Positions 7,710 to 16,752 of a DNA stretch of 64,000 bases are shown one piece after another; within the stretch, counting starts at the first letter, position 1; each line of letters opens with the position of its first letter. The translations under genes were made by a program, and so were the position numbers. Source of the stretch: Pectobacterium atrosepticum (lineage in GTDB: Bacteria; Pseudomonadota; Gammaproteobacteria; Enterobacterales; Enterobacteriaceae); assembly GCA_019056595.1 (NCBI GenBank), contig CP036163.1:1-64000 (forward strand), given 5' to 3'. The notes under the pieces are model-generated. The model was not told where the DNA came from, did not search any database, and saw nothing but the letters and a program-made list of their open reading frames with translations.

Positions 7710-8819
7710 ATGTTCACCCAACGTAAAAAATGGCTCTCGGGTGTTGTTACCGGCTTGCTGATGGCCGCGTCCGTCACCGCATCTGCGGAAGAGAAAACGC
7801 TGCATGTTTATAACTGGTCCGACTATATCGCACCGAACACGTTAGCCAATTTCCAGAAAGAAACCGGCATTAAGGTCGTCTATGATGTGTTTGACTCCAA
7901 CGAGGTGTTGGAAGGCAAGCTCATGGCGGGCAGCACGGGTTTTGATCTGGTGGTACCTTCTGCCAGCTTCCTTGAGCGCCAACTCTCAGCGGGCGTTTTT
8001 CAGCCATTAGACAAGAGTAAACTGCCGAATTACAAAAATTTGGATCCTGAGCTGATGAAGCTCATTGCACAGCACGATCCTGATAACAAATATGCGTTGC
8101 CTTACCTGTGGGCGACTACGGGCATTGGCTATAACGTTGATAAAGTTAAAGCTGCGCTGGGTGCCGATGCGCCGGTTGATAGCTGGGATCTGGTATTGAA
8201 GCCAGAGAATCTGGAAAAGCTGAAAAGCTGCGGCGTATCCTTCCTGGATGCACCGGAAGAGATCTTTGCCACGGTATTGAATTATCAGGGTAAAGATCCG
8301 AACAGTACCAAACCGGGTGATTACACCACGTCAGCGACTGACCTGCTGCTGAAGTTGCGCCCGAGCATTCGTTATTTCCACTCGTCGCAATATATCAACG
8401 ATCTGGCGAACGGCGACATCTGCGTTGCAGTCGGCTGGGCCGGCGATATCATGCAGGCGGGGAATCGTGCGAAAGAAGCGAAGAACGGAGTGAATATCCA
8501 ATATAGTATTCCGAAAGAAGGTGCGTTGGCATTCTTTGATGTCCTCGCCATTCCGAAAGATGCTAAAAATCTGGATGAAGCCTATGCGTTTCTGGATTAC
8601 CTGATGAAGCCGGAAGTGATGGCTGAGATCAGTAACCACACCTATTACGCTAGCGGTAATCTGGCATCCTTGCCTTTAGTGAACGAAGAGATTCGTAACA
8701 ACCCAGGCGTTTACCCGCCAGCAGATGTCCGCGCTAAAATGTTTACGCTCAAGGTGCAATCTCCTCAGATTGACCGTACGCGTACTCGTGCATGGACCAA
8801 GGTTAAGAGCGGCAAATAG
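7710..8819 (+). CDS. potF: Putrescine-binding periplasmic protein PotF
   Basis: Periplasmic substrate-binding protein of the PotFGHI putrescine ABC transporter. The 369-residue precursor has a signal peptide (residues 1-26, basic start, hydrophobic core, cut after TASA), then the spermidine/putrescine-binding fold with [34 protein letters not shown] and [14 protein letters not shown]. Length and sequence match E. coli PotF (370 aa). The ribosome site GGAGGAAGG precedes the ATG. It is the first gene of the operon, separated from potG by 271 bp with a short ERIC element. Confidence 0.96.
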   Translation: MFTQRKKWLSGVVTGLLMAASVTASAEEKTLHVYNWSDYIAPNTLANFQKETGIKVVYDVFDSNEVLEGKLMAGSTGFDLVVPSASFLERQLSAGVFQPLDKSKLPNYKNLDPELMKLIAQHDPDNKYALPYLWATTGIGYNVDKVKAALGADAPVDSWDLVLKPENLEKLKSCGVSFLDAPEEIFATVLNYQGKDPNSTKPGDYTTSATDLLLKLRPSIRYFHSSQYINDLANGDICVAVGWAGDIMQAGNRAKEAKNGVNIQYSIPKEGALAFFDVLAIPKDAKNLDEAYAFLDYLMKPEVMAEISNHTYYASGNLASLPLVNEEIRNNPGVYPPADVRAKMFTLKVQSPQIDRTRTRAWTKVKSGK

Positions 8820-8893
8820 ACTTTTGGATCTGAATAGTTACCCAAGAGCTTGATGGTTGCCGGTTTCGGCAACCAGAGAATAGATGGGTATAA

Positions 8894-8957
8894 AATACTC
8901 TAAATAATTCAAGTTTCAGGCAGCCAACGCACATGCAACTTGAAGTATGACGAGTAT
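8894..8957. repeat. Short ERIC-type element (ends only)
   Basis: About 64 bp: the left end ATACTCTAAATAATTCAAG joins directly, through AGCCAACGCACATGCA, to the right end ACTTGAAGTATGACGAGTAT. The central ERIC core is missing. The same form occurs at 60382-60447. It lies inside the pot operon between potF and potG, so it is probably transcribed as a hairpin. Confidence 0.85.
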
Positions 8958-9090
8958 TAATGTGGCAAAGAACAGGCGGAGATACCGCCTGTTTGCGCTC
9001 TATATTGTGTCACACCGCTGAATGTAAAAAGTGCCTACTGGCGACATCAGCGGTGTGGCTTGTTCTGCTTTTGCCGGAGAGCAATACGAA

Positions 9091-10224
9091 GTGAATGACG
9101 CGATCCCCCGCCCTCAATCAAAACCTCAAAAAGCGGCCACGCCGCTGCTGGAAGTGCGCAACCTGACGAAGTCGTTCGATGGTCAGGCCGCCGTTGATGA
9201 TGTCAGCCTGACGATTTATAAAGGCGAAATTTTTGCTCTGCTGGGTGCATCCGGCTGTGGGAAATCCACGCTGCTGCGCATGCTGGCAGGTTTTGAGCTC
9301 CCCACGCAGGGGCAGATTGTTCTGGATGGTCAGGATTTGTCATTGGTGCCGCCTTACCAGCGTCCCATCAATATGATGTTTCAGTCTTATGCGCTGTTCC
9401 CACACATGACGGTGGAGAAGAATATCGCGTTTGGTTTGAAACAGGACAAGTTACCGCGTGCAGAAATCAAAGATCGCGTGGAAGAGATGCTGTCGCTGGT
9501 GCATATGCAGGAGTTCGCTAATCGTAAGCCGCATCAGCTTTCCGGCGGTCAGCGTCAGCGTGTTGCGCTGGCACGTAGTCTGGCGAAGCGTCCAAAACTG
9601 TTGTTGCTAGACGAGCCGATGGGAGCGCTGGACAAGAAATTGCGTGACCGCATGCAGCTTGAAGTGGTCGATATTCTGGAACGCGTAGGGGCGACCTGCG
9701 TGATGGTGACGCACGATCAGGAAGAAGCCATGACTATGGCTGGTCGTATTGCCATCATGAATCGCGGCAAGTTCGTACAGATTGGCGAGCCAGAAGAGAT
9801 CTATGAGCACCCGAATACGCGTTTCAGCGCGGAATTTATCGGCTCGGTTAATATGTTTGAAGGGATATTGCAGGAACGTCAGGACGATGCTCTGATCATC
9901 AAAAGTCCCGGGCTGGTGCATTCGCTGAAAGTAGATTCGGATGTCTCGGTGGTGGATGGCGTTCCGGTTTACATCGCGTTGCGTCCTGAAAAAATCATGC
10001 TGTGCGAAGAGGTGCCAGCTGACGGCTGTAATTTCGCGGTGGGGGAAGTGGTGCACATCGCTTATCTGGGCGATTTGTCGATTTACCACGTCAGGCTCAA
10101 CAGCGGGCAAACTATCAGCGCACAGTTACAAAACGCCTACCGCTATCGCAAAGGCACACCGACCTGGGGAGATGAGGTTCGGTTGTGTTGGGATGCGGAT
10201 AGCTGTGTCGTTCTGACGGTGTAA
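9091..10224 (+). CDS. potG: Putrescine ABC transporter ATPase PotG
   Basis: ATP-binding subunit of PotFGHI, on the cytosolic face of the membrane. The 377 residues are exactly the E. coli length. Walker A is GASGCGKST, the signature motif LSGGQRQRVALARSLA, Walker B LLLLDEP and the switch histidine VTHDQEEA; a C-terminal TOBE-type domain follows (IALRPEKIML). The open frame starts at 9031, but GTG at 9091 gives VNDAIPRPQ, the E. coli N-terminus, with GGAGA at 9076-9080. It is 14 bp upstream of potH. Confidence 0.95.
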   Translation: MNDAIPRPQSKPQKAATPLLEVRNLTKSFDGQAAVDDVSLTIYKGEIFALLGASGCGKSTLLRMLAGFELPTQGQIVLDGQDLSLVPPYQRPINMMFQSYALFPHMTVEKNIAFGLKQDKLPRAEIKDRVEEMLSLVHMQEFANRKPHQLSGGQRQRVALARSLAKRPKLLLLDEPMGALDKKLRDRMQLEVVDILERVGATCVMVTHDQEEAMTMAGRIAIMNRGKFVQIGEPEEIYEHPNTRFSAEFIGSVNMFEGILQERQDDALIIKSPGLVHSLKVDSDVSVVDGVPVYIALRPEKIMLCEEVPADGCNFAVGEVVHIAYLGDLSIYHVRLNSGQTISAQLQNAYRYRKGTPTWGDEVRLCWDADSCVVLTV

Positions 10225-10238
10225 CGAGGAAGAATGCC

Positions 10239-11204
10239 ATGACTTTATTTCCCGAACATCACACGGCGGAACCACCAGGCAAAGCCAGACTCTGGCTGCG
10301 AGTGTTGATGGCGCGCTGGCGTCAAAAGCACGGCCGCAAGCTGGTTATCGCGCTGCCGTATCTGTGGCTGCTGCTGCTGTTTATGCTGCCATTCCTGATC
10401 GTATTTAAAATCAGTTTTGCTGAAATGGCGCGGGCGATTCCGCCCTATACCGATCTGGTTTCCTGGATGGACGACAAGCTGGATATTTCCCTTAACCTTG
10501 GGAACTACCTGCATTTGTTGGACGATCCGCTGTATTTCGATTCCTATATGCAATCGCTTCAGGTTGCTGCTGTATCGACGCTGTGCTGCTTGTTTATTGG
10601 CTATCCACTGGCCTGGGCAGTCGCGCACAGTAAACCCTCAACGCGTAATATTCTGCTATTACTGGTGATACTGCCGTCATGGACGTCGTTCCTGATTCGC
10701 GTTTACGCCTGGATGGGGATTCTGAAAAATAACGGTATCCTGAATAACTTTCTGCTGTGGCTGGGCGTGATTGATGAACCGCTGATCATTCTGCATACCA
10801 ATTTGGCGGTTTATATCGGCGTCGTCTATTCCTATCTGCCGTTTATGGTGTTGCCGATTTATACCGCGCTGACGCGGCTGGACTATTCGCTAGTGGAAGC
10901 CTCGTTGGATCTGGGCGCACGGCCATTAAGAACCTTTTTCAGCGTGATCGTCCCGCTAACGAAAGGCGGAATTATTGCGGGCTCGATGTTGGTATTCATT
11001 CCAGCGGTGGGGGAATACGTGATTCCAGAACTGCTTGGCGGGCCGGACAGCATCATGATTGGCCGTATTCTGTGGCAGGAATTCTTTAATAACCGCGATT
11101 GGCCAGTGGCATCCGCTGTCGCCATCGTCATGCTGCTGCTGTTGATTATGCCGATTATGTGGTTCCACAAGCATCAGAGCAAAACGGCGGAGGGGGAAGC
11201 GTGA
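10239..11204 (+). CDS. potH: Putrescine ABC transporter permease PotH
   Basis: One of two inner-membrane subunits of the putrescine transporter. The 321 residues contain about six transmembrane helices, the first at about residues 36-57. The cytoplasmic EAA loop that contacts PotG is seen as VEASLDLGARPLRTFFSVIVPL. E. coli PotH has 317 residues. GAGGAAG precedes the ATG. The stop TGA overlaps the GTG start of potI by four bases (GTGA), which suggests translational coupling. Confidence 0.95.
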   Translation: MTLFPEHHTAEPPGKARLWLRVLMARWRQKHGRKLVIALPYLWLLLLFMLPFLIVFKISFAEMARAIPPYTDLVSWMDDKLDISLNLGNYLHLLDDPLYFDSYMQSLQVAAVSTLCCLFIGYPLAWAVAHSKPSTRNILLLLVILPSWTSFLIRVYAWMGILKNNGILNNFLLWLGVIDEPLIILHTNLAVYIGVVYSYLPFMVLPIYTALTRLDYSLVEASLDLGARPLRTFFSVIVPLTKGGIIAGSMLVFIPAVGEYVIPELLGGPDSIMIGRILWQEFFNNRDWPVASAVAIVMLLLLIMPIMWFHKHQSKTAEGEA

Positions 11205-12046
11205 ATAATTTACCTGTTGTTCGCTCACCGTGGCGTATTGTGATTTTGGTGCTGTGTTTTACGTTCCTCTATGCACCGATGCTGATGTTGGTGATCTATT
11301 CGTTCAACAGCTCCAAGCTGGTTACCGTGTGGGCAGGATGGTCGACGCGCTGGTATATCGAGCTATTCCACAATACGGCAATGATCAGTGCCGTGTTCCT
11401 AAGCCTGACGATTGCTGCCGCCTCGGCAACGATGGCCGTGATCCTCGGAACGATCGCTGCCGTGGTGATGGTGCGTTTTGGCCGTTTCCGCGGGGCTAAT
11501 GGGTTTGCGTTTATGCTGACAGCACCGCTGGTGATGCCGGATGTGATTACTGGCCTGTCGCTGCTGTTGCTCTTTGTGGCATTAGGGCATGCTATTGGAT
11601 GGCCAGCAGAGAGGGGGATGTTCACCATCTGGCTAGCGCACGTCACGTTCTGCACCGCGTATGTCACAGTAGTGATCAGTGCTCGTCTGCGTGAACTGGA
11701 CCGTTCTATTGAAGAAGCTGCTATGGATCTGGGCGCGAACCCGCTCAAAGTCTTCTTCATTATCACGGTACCGATGATTGCCCCTGCGCTGCTTTCCGGC
11801 TGGCTTCTGGCGTTTACGCTGTCGCTGGACGATCTGGTTATCGCCAGTTTTGTGGCAGGGCCTGGCTCGACAACGTTGCCAATGCTGGTGTTCTCCAGCG
11901 TCAGAATGGGCGTTAATCCACAAATTAACGCATTGGCTTCTCTGATATTGTTAGTCGTTGGTATTATTGGTTTTATCGCCTGGTGGTTTATGGCGAGAGC
12001 AGAGAAGCAGCGCTATCGCGATATGCAAAAAGCGAGACGCGGCTGA
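11201..12046 (+). CDS. potI: Putrescine ABC transporter permease PotI
   Basis: Second inner-membrane subunit of the putrescine transporter, 281 residues as in E. coli. About six transmembrane helices and the EAA loop IEEAAMDLGANPLKVFFIITVP are visible, and it ends in the basic RAEKQRYRDMQKARRG. The open frame starts further upstream at 11099, inside potH. GTG at 11201 gives VNNLPVVRSPWRIVIL, the E. coli N-terminus, follows GGAGGGGGAAGC, and overlaps the potH stop by four bases. A strong terminator follows. Confidence 0.95.
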   Translation: MNNLPVVRSPWRIVILVLCFTFLYAPMLMLVIYSFNSSKLVTVWAGWSTRWYIELFHNTAMISAVFLSLTIAAASATMAVILGTIAAVVMVRFGRFRGANGFAFMLTAPLVMPDVITGLSLLLLFVALGHAIGWPAERGMFTIWLAHVTFCTAYVTVVISARLRELDRSIEEAAMDLGANPLKVFFIITVPMIAPALLSGWLLAFTLSLDDLVIASFVAGPGSTTLPMLVFSSVRMGVNPQINALASLILLVVGIIGFIAWWFMARAEKQRYRDMQKARRG

Positions 12047-12087
12047 TTCGATTTCTCACCGTAATTTGCTAGCCTAGCGAAGATTTC

Positions 12088-12125
12088 CAGCAACGCCGCC
12101 AAAGTATGGGGGCGTTGCTGTTTTA
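12088..12125 (+). terminator. Terminator of the potFGHI operon
   Basis: Perfect 10-bp stem CAGCAACGCC / GGCGTTGCTG (12088-12097 and 12111-12120) followed by TTTTAT. It lies 41 bp after the potI stop. Confidence 0.88.
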
Positions 12126-12192
12126 TAGGGTTATCAAGTTTTATATCAGTATCACGTTTTATATTGGCATCGAATTCTATATTGGTGCTGTA
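12121..12192. repeat. Four imperfect 18-bp tandem repeats
   Basis: Four consecutive 18-bp units begin TTTTATAGG (12121), TTTTATATC (12139), TTTTATATT (12157) and TTCTATATT (12175). Each continues with a G/T-rich half such as GGCATCGAA. Period and phase are exact with point differences only. The first unit coincides with the T-run of the potI terminator and the array lies upstream of ybjO. Confidence 0.65.
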
Positions 12193-12253
12193 TTTTTAGC
12201 GGATAAATGCCGCATGAAGGGAGAGCGTTGAAATTCTGTACACGAAGAAGGAA

Positions 12254-12706
12254 ATGACACAACGCAAAGTTTATGCCCCGGTGCCAGTGATGGTGGCGGG
12301 GATTGCGATTATTGCTACCCGTTTTTTGGGGATTTTGCTGCTCGTGTGGGAATTGGGGCTCAGCGATTTAAGCGGCTGGATTGGCAGTAACGCGGAGGCT
12401 TGGGATTCGACGCTGGTGTTACTATTATCGCTCATTATCGTCGGTGTAGAGATCCGCTGTGGCTTTGCCGTTTTGGCTGGTGTGAACTGGGGACGATGGG
12501 GCTATATAGCCTGTCAGGGAGTTGTAGTGTGTTATCTCCTGCTGGCGTCACTAAGCGAATTTATGCCGGCGATATTCCATATTTCGGGGGAGAACCACGC
12601 CGCCGTGCTGCATCAACTCCTGATGCAAAAGATCCCCGATCTTCTGGTGATTGTTTTACTGTTTCTGCCACGACGCAGTAAGCGTTTTTTTCTACGCCAG
12701 AAATAG
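12254..12706 (+). CDS. ybjO: YbjO, inner-membrane protein
   Basis: A 150-residue membrane protein of unknown function. Hydrophobic segments lie at about residues 9-32, 52-73, 82-100 and 128-141, and the C-terminus is basic (RRSKRFFLRQK). The place between potI and rlmC is that of ybjO in E. coli, and the general layout is alike, but the sequence is less conserved than its neighbours. ATG is preceded by GAAGGAAATG. Confidence 0.75.
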   Translation: MTQRKVYAPVPVMVAGIAIIATRFLGILLLVWELGLSDLSGWIGSNAEAWDSTLVLLLSLIIVGVEIRCGFAVLAGVNWGRWGYIACQGVVVCYLLLASLSEFMPAIFHISGENHAAVLHQLLMQKIPDLLVIVLLFLPRRSKRFFLRQK

Positions 12707-12832
12707 AAATTTCTATCTCCTGAGCCAGTTGTGCTGCTGGCGTCGCCCATGAGCAGCGGAAAGATCATAGGGTGACGCTGTCAGGGTGGTATAATCCTTT
12801 TATTCTGTATTTCTTCTGATAGTTAGATTTTT

Positions 12833-13960
12833 ATGCATTGTGCCCGCTACAGCACGGGAACCTGTCGTTCCTGCCAATGGTTGGAAAAACCCTACCCACA
12901 GCAATTGTCTGATAAGCAGCAGCACCTTGAAGACTTGCTGCAACCGCACGCCGTGCAGCGCTGGCTACCGGTGCAACCTTCTGCGCAGACTGCATTTCGT
13001 AATAAAGCCAAAATGGTGGTGAGCGGCAGCGTGGAACGCCCGTTATTGGGGATGTTACACCGTGATGGAACTGCGGTAGATCTCTGTGATTGCCCGCTTT
13101 ATCCGACCAGCTTCGCGCCAGTTTTCGATGTGCTTAAAGTCTTTATTGCCCGTGCGGGGCTGACGCCTTATAACGTGGCCCGGCGCCGTGGGGAACTGAA
13201 ATACCTGTTGCTGACGGAAAGTACGCAGCGCGGTACGTTCATGCTGCGCTTTGTCTTACGCTCAGAAACCAAGCTGGCACAATTACGTGCCGCAATGCCT
13301 TGGCTACAACAGCAGTTGCCCCAGCTTGAGGTGATATCCGCCAACATTCAGCCTGTGCATCAGGCGATTATGGAAGGGAAAACGGAGATTATCCTGAGTG
13401 ACGCGGCTGCATTGGCTGAGCAGTTCAATCAGGTGCCGTTGTATATCCGTCCGCAAAGCTTTTTCCAGACTAATCCGCAGGTAGCGGCTGCGCTATATGC
13501 GACGGCACGCGACTGGGTTGCAGAGCTGAAGATAACTAGCATGTGGGATCTGTTCTGCGGGGTAGGGGGTTTTGGCCTGCACTGTGCATCATCTGAGATG
13601 CGTTTGACGGGCATTGAAATCAGCGCTGAGGCGATAGCCTGCGCACGTCGCTCTGCGGAACAGCTAGGGTTGAAACATGTGGAGTTTCAGGCGCTGGATT
13701 CAACACAGTTCGCGACAGCAAAAGCGGAAATACCCGATCTGGTGCTGGTTAACCCACCGCGCCGTGGTATCGGCAGCGAGCTGTGCAGCTACCTGAGCCG
13801 GATGGCGCCGGACTACATTCTCTATTCCAGCTGTAATGCTGAAAGCATGGCAAAAGACATGACGGAACTGGCGAACTACCGCGCGCTGCGTGTACAGCTG
13901 TTCGATATGTTCCCACACACGGCGCACTACGAAGTACTGACGTTATTGAAGCGCGCTTGA
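12833..13960 (+). CDS. rlmC: 23S rRNA (uracil-747-C5)-methyltransferase RlmC
   Basis: S-adenosylmethionine-dependent enzyme that methylates U747 of 23S rRNA; formerly RumB/YbjF. The 375 residues equal the E. coli length. The N-terminal cysteines [12 protein letters not shown] and the later CDCPLYP fit a 4Fe-4S centre. The SAM motif is [14 protein letters not shown], then [10 protein letters not shown] and the catalytic cysteine in [12 protein letters not shown], with the base-acting glutamate in HYEVLTLL. It is transcribed alone on the plus strand. Confidence 0.95.
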   Translation: MHCARYSTGTCRSCQWLEKPYPQQLSDKQQHLEDLLQPHAVQRWLPVQPSAQTAFRNKAKMVVSGSVERPLLGMLHRDGTAVDLCDCPLYPTSFAPVFDVLKVFIARAGLTPYNVARRRGELKYLLLTESTQRGTFMLRFVLRSETKLAQLRAAMPWLQQQLPQLEVISANIQPVHQAIMEGKTEIILSDAAALAEQFNQVPLYIRPQSFFQTNPQVAAALYATARDWVAELKITSMWDLFCGVGGFGLHCASSEMRLTGIEISAEAIACARRSAEQLGLKHVEFQALDSTQFATAKAEIPDLVLVNPPRRGIGSELCSYLSRMAPDYILYSSCNAESMAKDMTELANYRALRVQLFDMFPHTAHYEVLTLLKRA

Positions 13961-14133
13961 TAAGCGATAACTATATGTAATAAAAAATATCTCGGTAGCA
14001 ATTTACTACGTTGTTGTATCTATGTTCGACAGTATGAAAGTTTCGGGCGTGTCAATCCTAGTGCTTTTCTATGATTTCATCACATGCCCGACAAGGAGCG
14101 CTCAATTGCCGCAGCTCCTTGACCACTGGCTTT

Positions 14134-14286
14134 TGGCGTGAATTGCGCCGCTGCGCGGTGCCTTCGGTGATCGTTCCCGCTTTTCGAGCCGCCAGTGACG
14201 CGTTCCCGACGCGGCACTGTCTTTCGCGGCGTCCTGCCGCTCACTCGACGGTAACGATCACCTCAGCGCAATTCTTTACGCCTGGA
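14134..14286. repeat. Large imperfect palindromic repeat, about 153 bp
   Basis: Outer arms GAATTGCGC (14140-14148) and GCGCAATTC (14266-14274) enclose inner arms GGTGATCGTT (14166-14175) and AACGATCACC (14253-14262). More short GC-rich hairpins lie between. The spacing of the two arm pairs is unequal (17 against 3 bases). It takes up much of the 387-bp gap between the convergent rlmC and artJ. I see no coding potential; the rest of the gap is unremarkable. It is unrelated to ERIC. Confidence 0.6.
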
Positions 14287-14347
14287 CGACAAAAAAGCGG
14301 CGTTATATGCATGATTTCATACGATATCACACTGCGCAGATCGAACC

Positions 14348-15079
14348 TTATTGCGGGAACCACTTGTCATTGATGGTTTTGTACGTGCCATCGGCTTTGA
14401 TCGCATCCAGCGCTTTATTTAACTTCTCCAGCAGTGCCTTGTCATCGGGACGAACGGCGATGCCCAATCCAGTGCCGAAGTATTCTGCGTCAGTCACATG
14501 CTCACCAACCGTCGCCAGTTCAGGGTTCGTCTTAATCCACTCGTTGACGACCGCAGTATCACCGAATACGCCGTCGATACGGCCGTTCTTCAGATCCAGT
14601 ACCGCATTCTGATAGCTGTCATAAGAGACGGTTTGCACTTCTGTGTGCTTATCGTGCATGTATTTCTGGTGCGTCGTGCCATTTTCCATACCGATACGTT
14701 TACCTTTCATGGCAGCAAAATCGCTGAATTTCCCTTTCTGCGCGATAACCACGGCAGAGTTAGCATAGTAGGGCTGTGTAAACGCCACCTGCTTGCTGCG
14801 CTCTGGCGTGATATCCATACCGGAAATTACCGCGTCATAGCGACGGAATTTAAGCGCGGGGATTAGGCTGTCAAACGCCTGATTGGTGAACGTACATGTG
14901 GCTTGCATTTGTTTGCACAGCGCTTTCGCCAGATCCATATCGAAACCGACAATTTCATTGCTGGCATCCAGTGACTCAAATGGCGGGTAGGTGGCTGATG
15001 ACGCAAAACGGATGGTGTCTGCGGCGGTGGCGCTGAAGGTGATTCCTGCCAGTAACGTGGCGAGCACTAATTTTTTCAT
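14348..15079 (-). CDS. artJ: Arginine-binding periplasmic protein ArtJ
   Basis: Periplasmic binding protein with high specificity for L-arginine, a partner of the ArtPQM transporter. The 243-residue precursor has a signal peptide (MKKLVLATLLAGITFSATA) and the solute-binding domain with RFASSATYPPFESLD, ISGMDITPERSKQ, GMENGTTHQKYM and VFGDTAVVNEW. It follows E. coli ArtJ closely. GGAGTAGGTA precedes ATG. It stands downstream of artPIQM as a separate unit and has its own pair of ArgR boxes upstream. It is paralogous to ArtI at 16753. Confidence 0.94.
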   Translation of the reverse strand: MKKLVLATLLAGITFSATAADTIRFASSATYPPFESLDASNEIVGFDMDLAKALCKQMQATCTFTNQAFDSLIPALKFRRYDAVISGMDITPERSKQVAFTQPYYANSAVVIAQKGKFSDFAAMKGKRIGMENGTTHQKYMHDKHTEVQTVSYDSYQNAVLDLKNGRIDGVFGDTAVVNEWIKTNPELATVGEHVTDAEYFGTGLGIAVRPDDKALLEKLNKALDAIKADGTYKTINDKWFPQ

Positions 15080-15158
15080 TACCTACTCCTTTCTACTTTT
15101 TTTATATAATAGAGTTGCGCGGAAGGATTCCAGCGTTATGGTGATTACCATGCCAGTC

Positions 15159-15197
15159 ATTGAATTTATATGCAATTAAAATGATTAATAAATCGAT
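15159..15197. promoter_or_regulatory. Tandem ArgR boxes upstream of artJ
   Basis: Box 1 (15159-15176, ATTGAATTTATATGCAAT) differs from the ARG box consensus at one conserved position. Box 2 (15180-15197) differs at three. The two 18-bp boxes are 3 bp apart, the usual spacing for an ArgR hexamer. They lie 80-118 bp before the artJ ATG. E. coli artJ is repressed by ArgR. Confidence 0.7.
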
Positions 15198-15303
15198 TAA
15201 TTGCATGTTTTTACATCAGCAGGCAATAAAAAATTTTTGGGAGAAATTTTTAACGTTGTGTCAGCAACGGCCCTTAAGGGGGGCGGCCAGTGATGGCACG
15301 CCA

Positions 15304-15332
15304 TAAAAAAGCAGGCTATAAAAGCCTGCTTT
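15304..15332 (-). terminator. Terminator of artPIQM
   Basis: On the minus strand AGCAGGCT / AGCCTGCT with a short loop is followed by six T residues. It lies 25 bp beyond the artM stop. Confidence 0.85.
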
Positions 15333-15356
15333 CTAAGTGGGTAAGTGCGTTAAGGA

Positions 15357-16025
15357 TCAGTTGCGGCGTTCGAATACCAGTGAGCGACGTTCAACCCAGC
15401 GCATCAATAATGTCAGTAACCCATTGACGCAAAGGTAGATAATTCCAGCCGCGCCAAACACCATCACATCATATGTCCGGCCGTACATCAGTTGGCTGTA
15501 GCCCATGACTTCCATCAGCGTGATGGTATAAGCCAGCGACGTACTCTTAAATACCAGCACCACTTCGTTTGAATAAGAAGACAGCGCGCGTTTAAACGCG
15601 AACGGCAGCAAAATGCGTAATGTCTGCTTCTGATTCATTCCCAGAGCGGCGCAGGATTGCCACTGTCCGGCGGGAATTGCTTTTACCGCACCATAGAACA
15701 GCTGTGTGGTATAAGCCGCGCTATTGAGCGCTAGCGCCACCATCGCACATAGCCACGGCTGTGAAAGCAGGCTCCACAGCCAGGGGATTTGCTGAATAGA
15801 GGTAAATTGCCCCGGGCCGTAGTAAATCAGAAAGATTTGCACCAGCAGCGGCGTACCGGTAAACAGCGTAATGTAGCCTTTCGCCAACATTGATATGATG
15901 GGCGTTTTTAGCGTCAGTACAACAGTAAGCAGCAGTGATAACACCAGCGCGACGACAATGGAGACGGCAGTTAACGTCAGACTGGTATGCAGGCCTTTTA
16001 ATAGCTCAGGTAAATAAGCGAGCAT
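15357..16025 (-). CDS. artM: Arginine ABC transporter permease ArtM
   Basis: Inner-membrane subunit of the arginine transporter, 222 residues as in E. coli. It is a HisM/GlnP-type permease with about five transmembrane helices and the EAA-like loop IPAGQWQSCAALGMNQKQTLRILLP, cut here into its parts IPAGQWQSCAALG and MNQKQTLRILLP. The ATG overlaps the artQ stop by one base (TGATG), so the two are translationally coupled. It is the last gene of artPIQM and is followed by a terminator. Confidence 0.94.
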   Translation of the reverse strand: MLAYLPELLKGLHTSLTLTAVSIVVALVLSLLLTVVLTLKTPIISMLAKGYITLFTGTPLLVQIFLIYYGPGQFTSIQQIPWLWSLLSQPWLCAMVALALNSAAYTTQLFYGAVKAIPAGQWQSCAALGMNQKQTLRILLPFAFKRALSSYSNEVVLVFKSTSLAYTITLMEVMGYSQLMYGRTYDVMVFGAAGIIYLCVNGLLTLLMRWVERRSLVFERRN

Positions 16026-16741
16026 CAGGAAGGCCTCCGCTCAAAACGCGTGGTGCGCAGTTCAATGCGTTTCAGCACATACTGACTTAATAGCGTGATA
16101 ACCAAATAGATTGCTGCTGCGACGACGTACCAGGTAAAGGGCTCCTGTGTCCGTGTAGCAATGCTTTTGGTTTGCAGCATCAAATCGTTAACGCTAATCA
16201 GCGAAACCAGTGCGGTATCTTTCAGCAATACCAGCCACTGATTACCCAATCCCGGCAGGGCATGGCGCCACATCTGCGGCATAATCAAGCGGAAAAAAAT
16301 CGCAGACTTGCTAAGCCCGAGGGCTTGTCCTGATTCCCATTGTCCTTGCGGGACGGCTTTCAATGCGCCGCGCAGCGTTTGGGAGGCGTAGGCCGCATAC
16401 AGCAGCGCCAGCGCAATGACGCCGCACAGGAAGGGGCTGATTTCAAACATGCCGATATCCAGTTTTACCGGAATCTGCACAATGAAGAGGTTCAGGATAA
16501 AACCATCCGCCAGCAGCATCAGCAACTGGGAAGAGCCAAAATAGATAAATAGCACGACCAAAATTTCTGGCAGGCCGCGCACGAGTGTGACTACCGCTGT
16601 ACCCGTCCAGCTAACGGCTTTCCAGCGAACGGTTTCCCAAACGGCAAACAGCATCGCCAGCGCTAGGCCGAGCACCAGTGCACAAACGGCAAGGCCGACG
16701 GTCATACCGGCGGCGCTTGCAAGAGGTTGAAATTCAATCAT
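16025..16741 (-). CDS. artQ: Arginine ABC transporter permease ArtQ
   Basis: Second inner-membrane subunit, 238 residues as in E. coli. Helices are seen at about residues 10-35, 55-75, 98-118 and 190-220. The ATPase-contact loop is [20 protein letters not shown]. The start ATG is 11 bp after the artI stop. It forms a heterodimeric channel with ArtM, energised by ArtP and fed by ArtI or ArtJ. Confidence 0.94.
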   Translation of the reverse strand: MIEFQPLASAAGMTVGLAVCALVLGLALAMLFAVWETVRWKAVSWTGTAVVTLVRGLPEILVVLFIYFGSSQLLMLLADGFILNLFIVQIPVKLDIGMFEISPFLCGVIALALLYAAYASQTLRGALKAVPQGQWESGQALGLSKSAIFFRLIMPQMWRHALPGLGNQWLVLLKDTALVSLISVNDLMLQTKSIATRTQEPFTWYVVAAAIYLVITLLSQYVLKRIELRTTRFERRPS

Positions 16742-16752
16742 TGAGCGTCAGA

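Noticed and set aside
14071-14373. 100-codon plus-strand open frame
   Set aside because: It runs through the palindromic repeat and into artJ antisense; no ribosome site.
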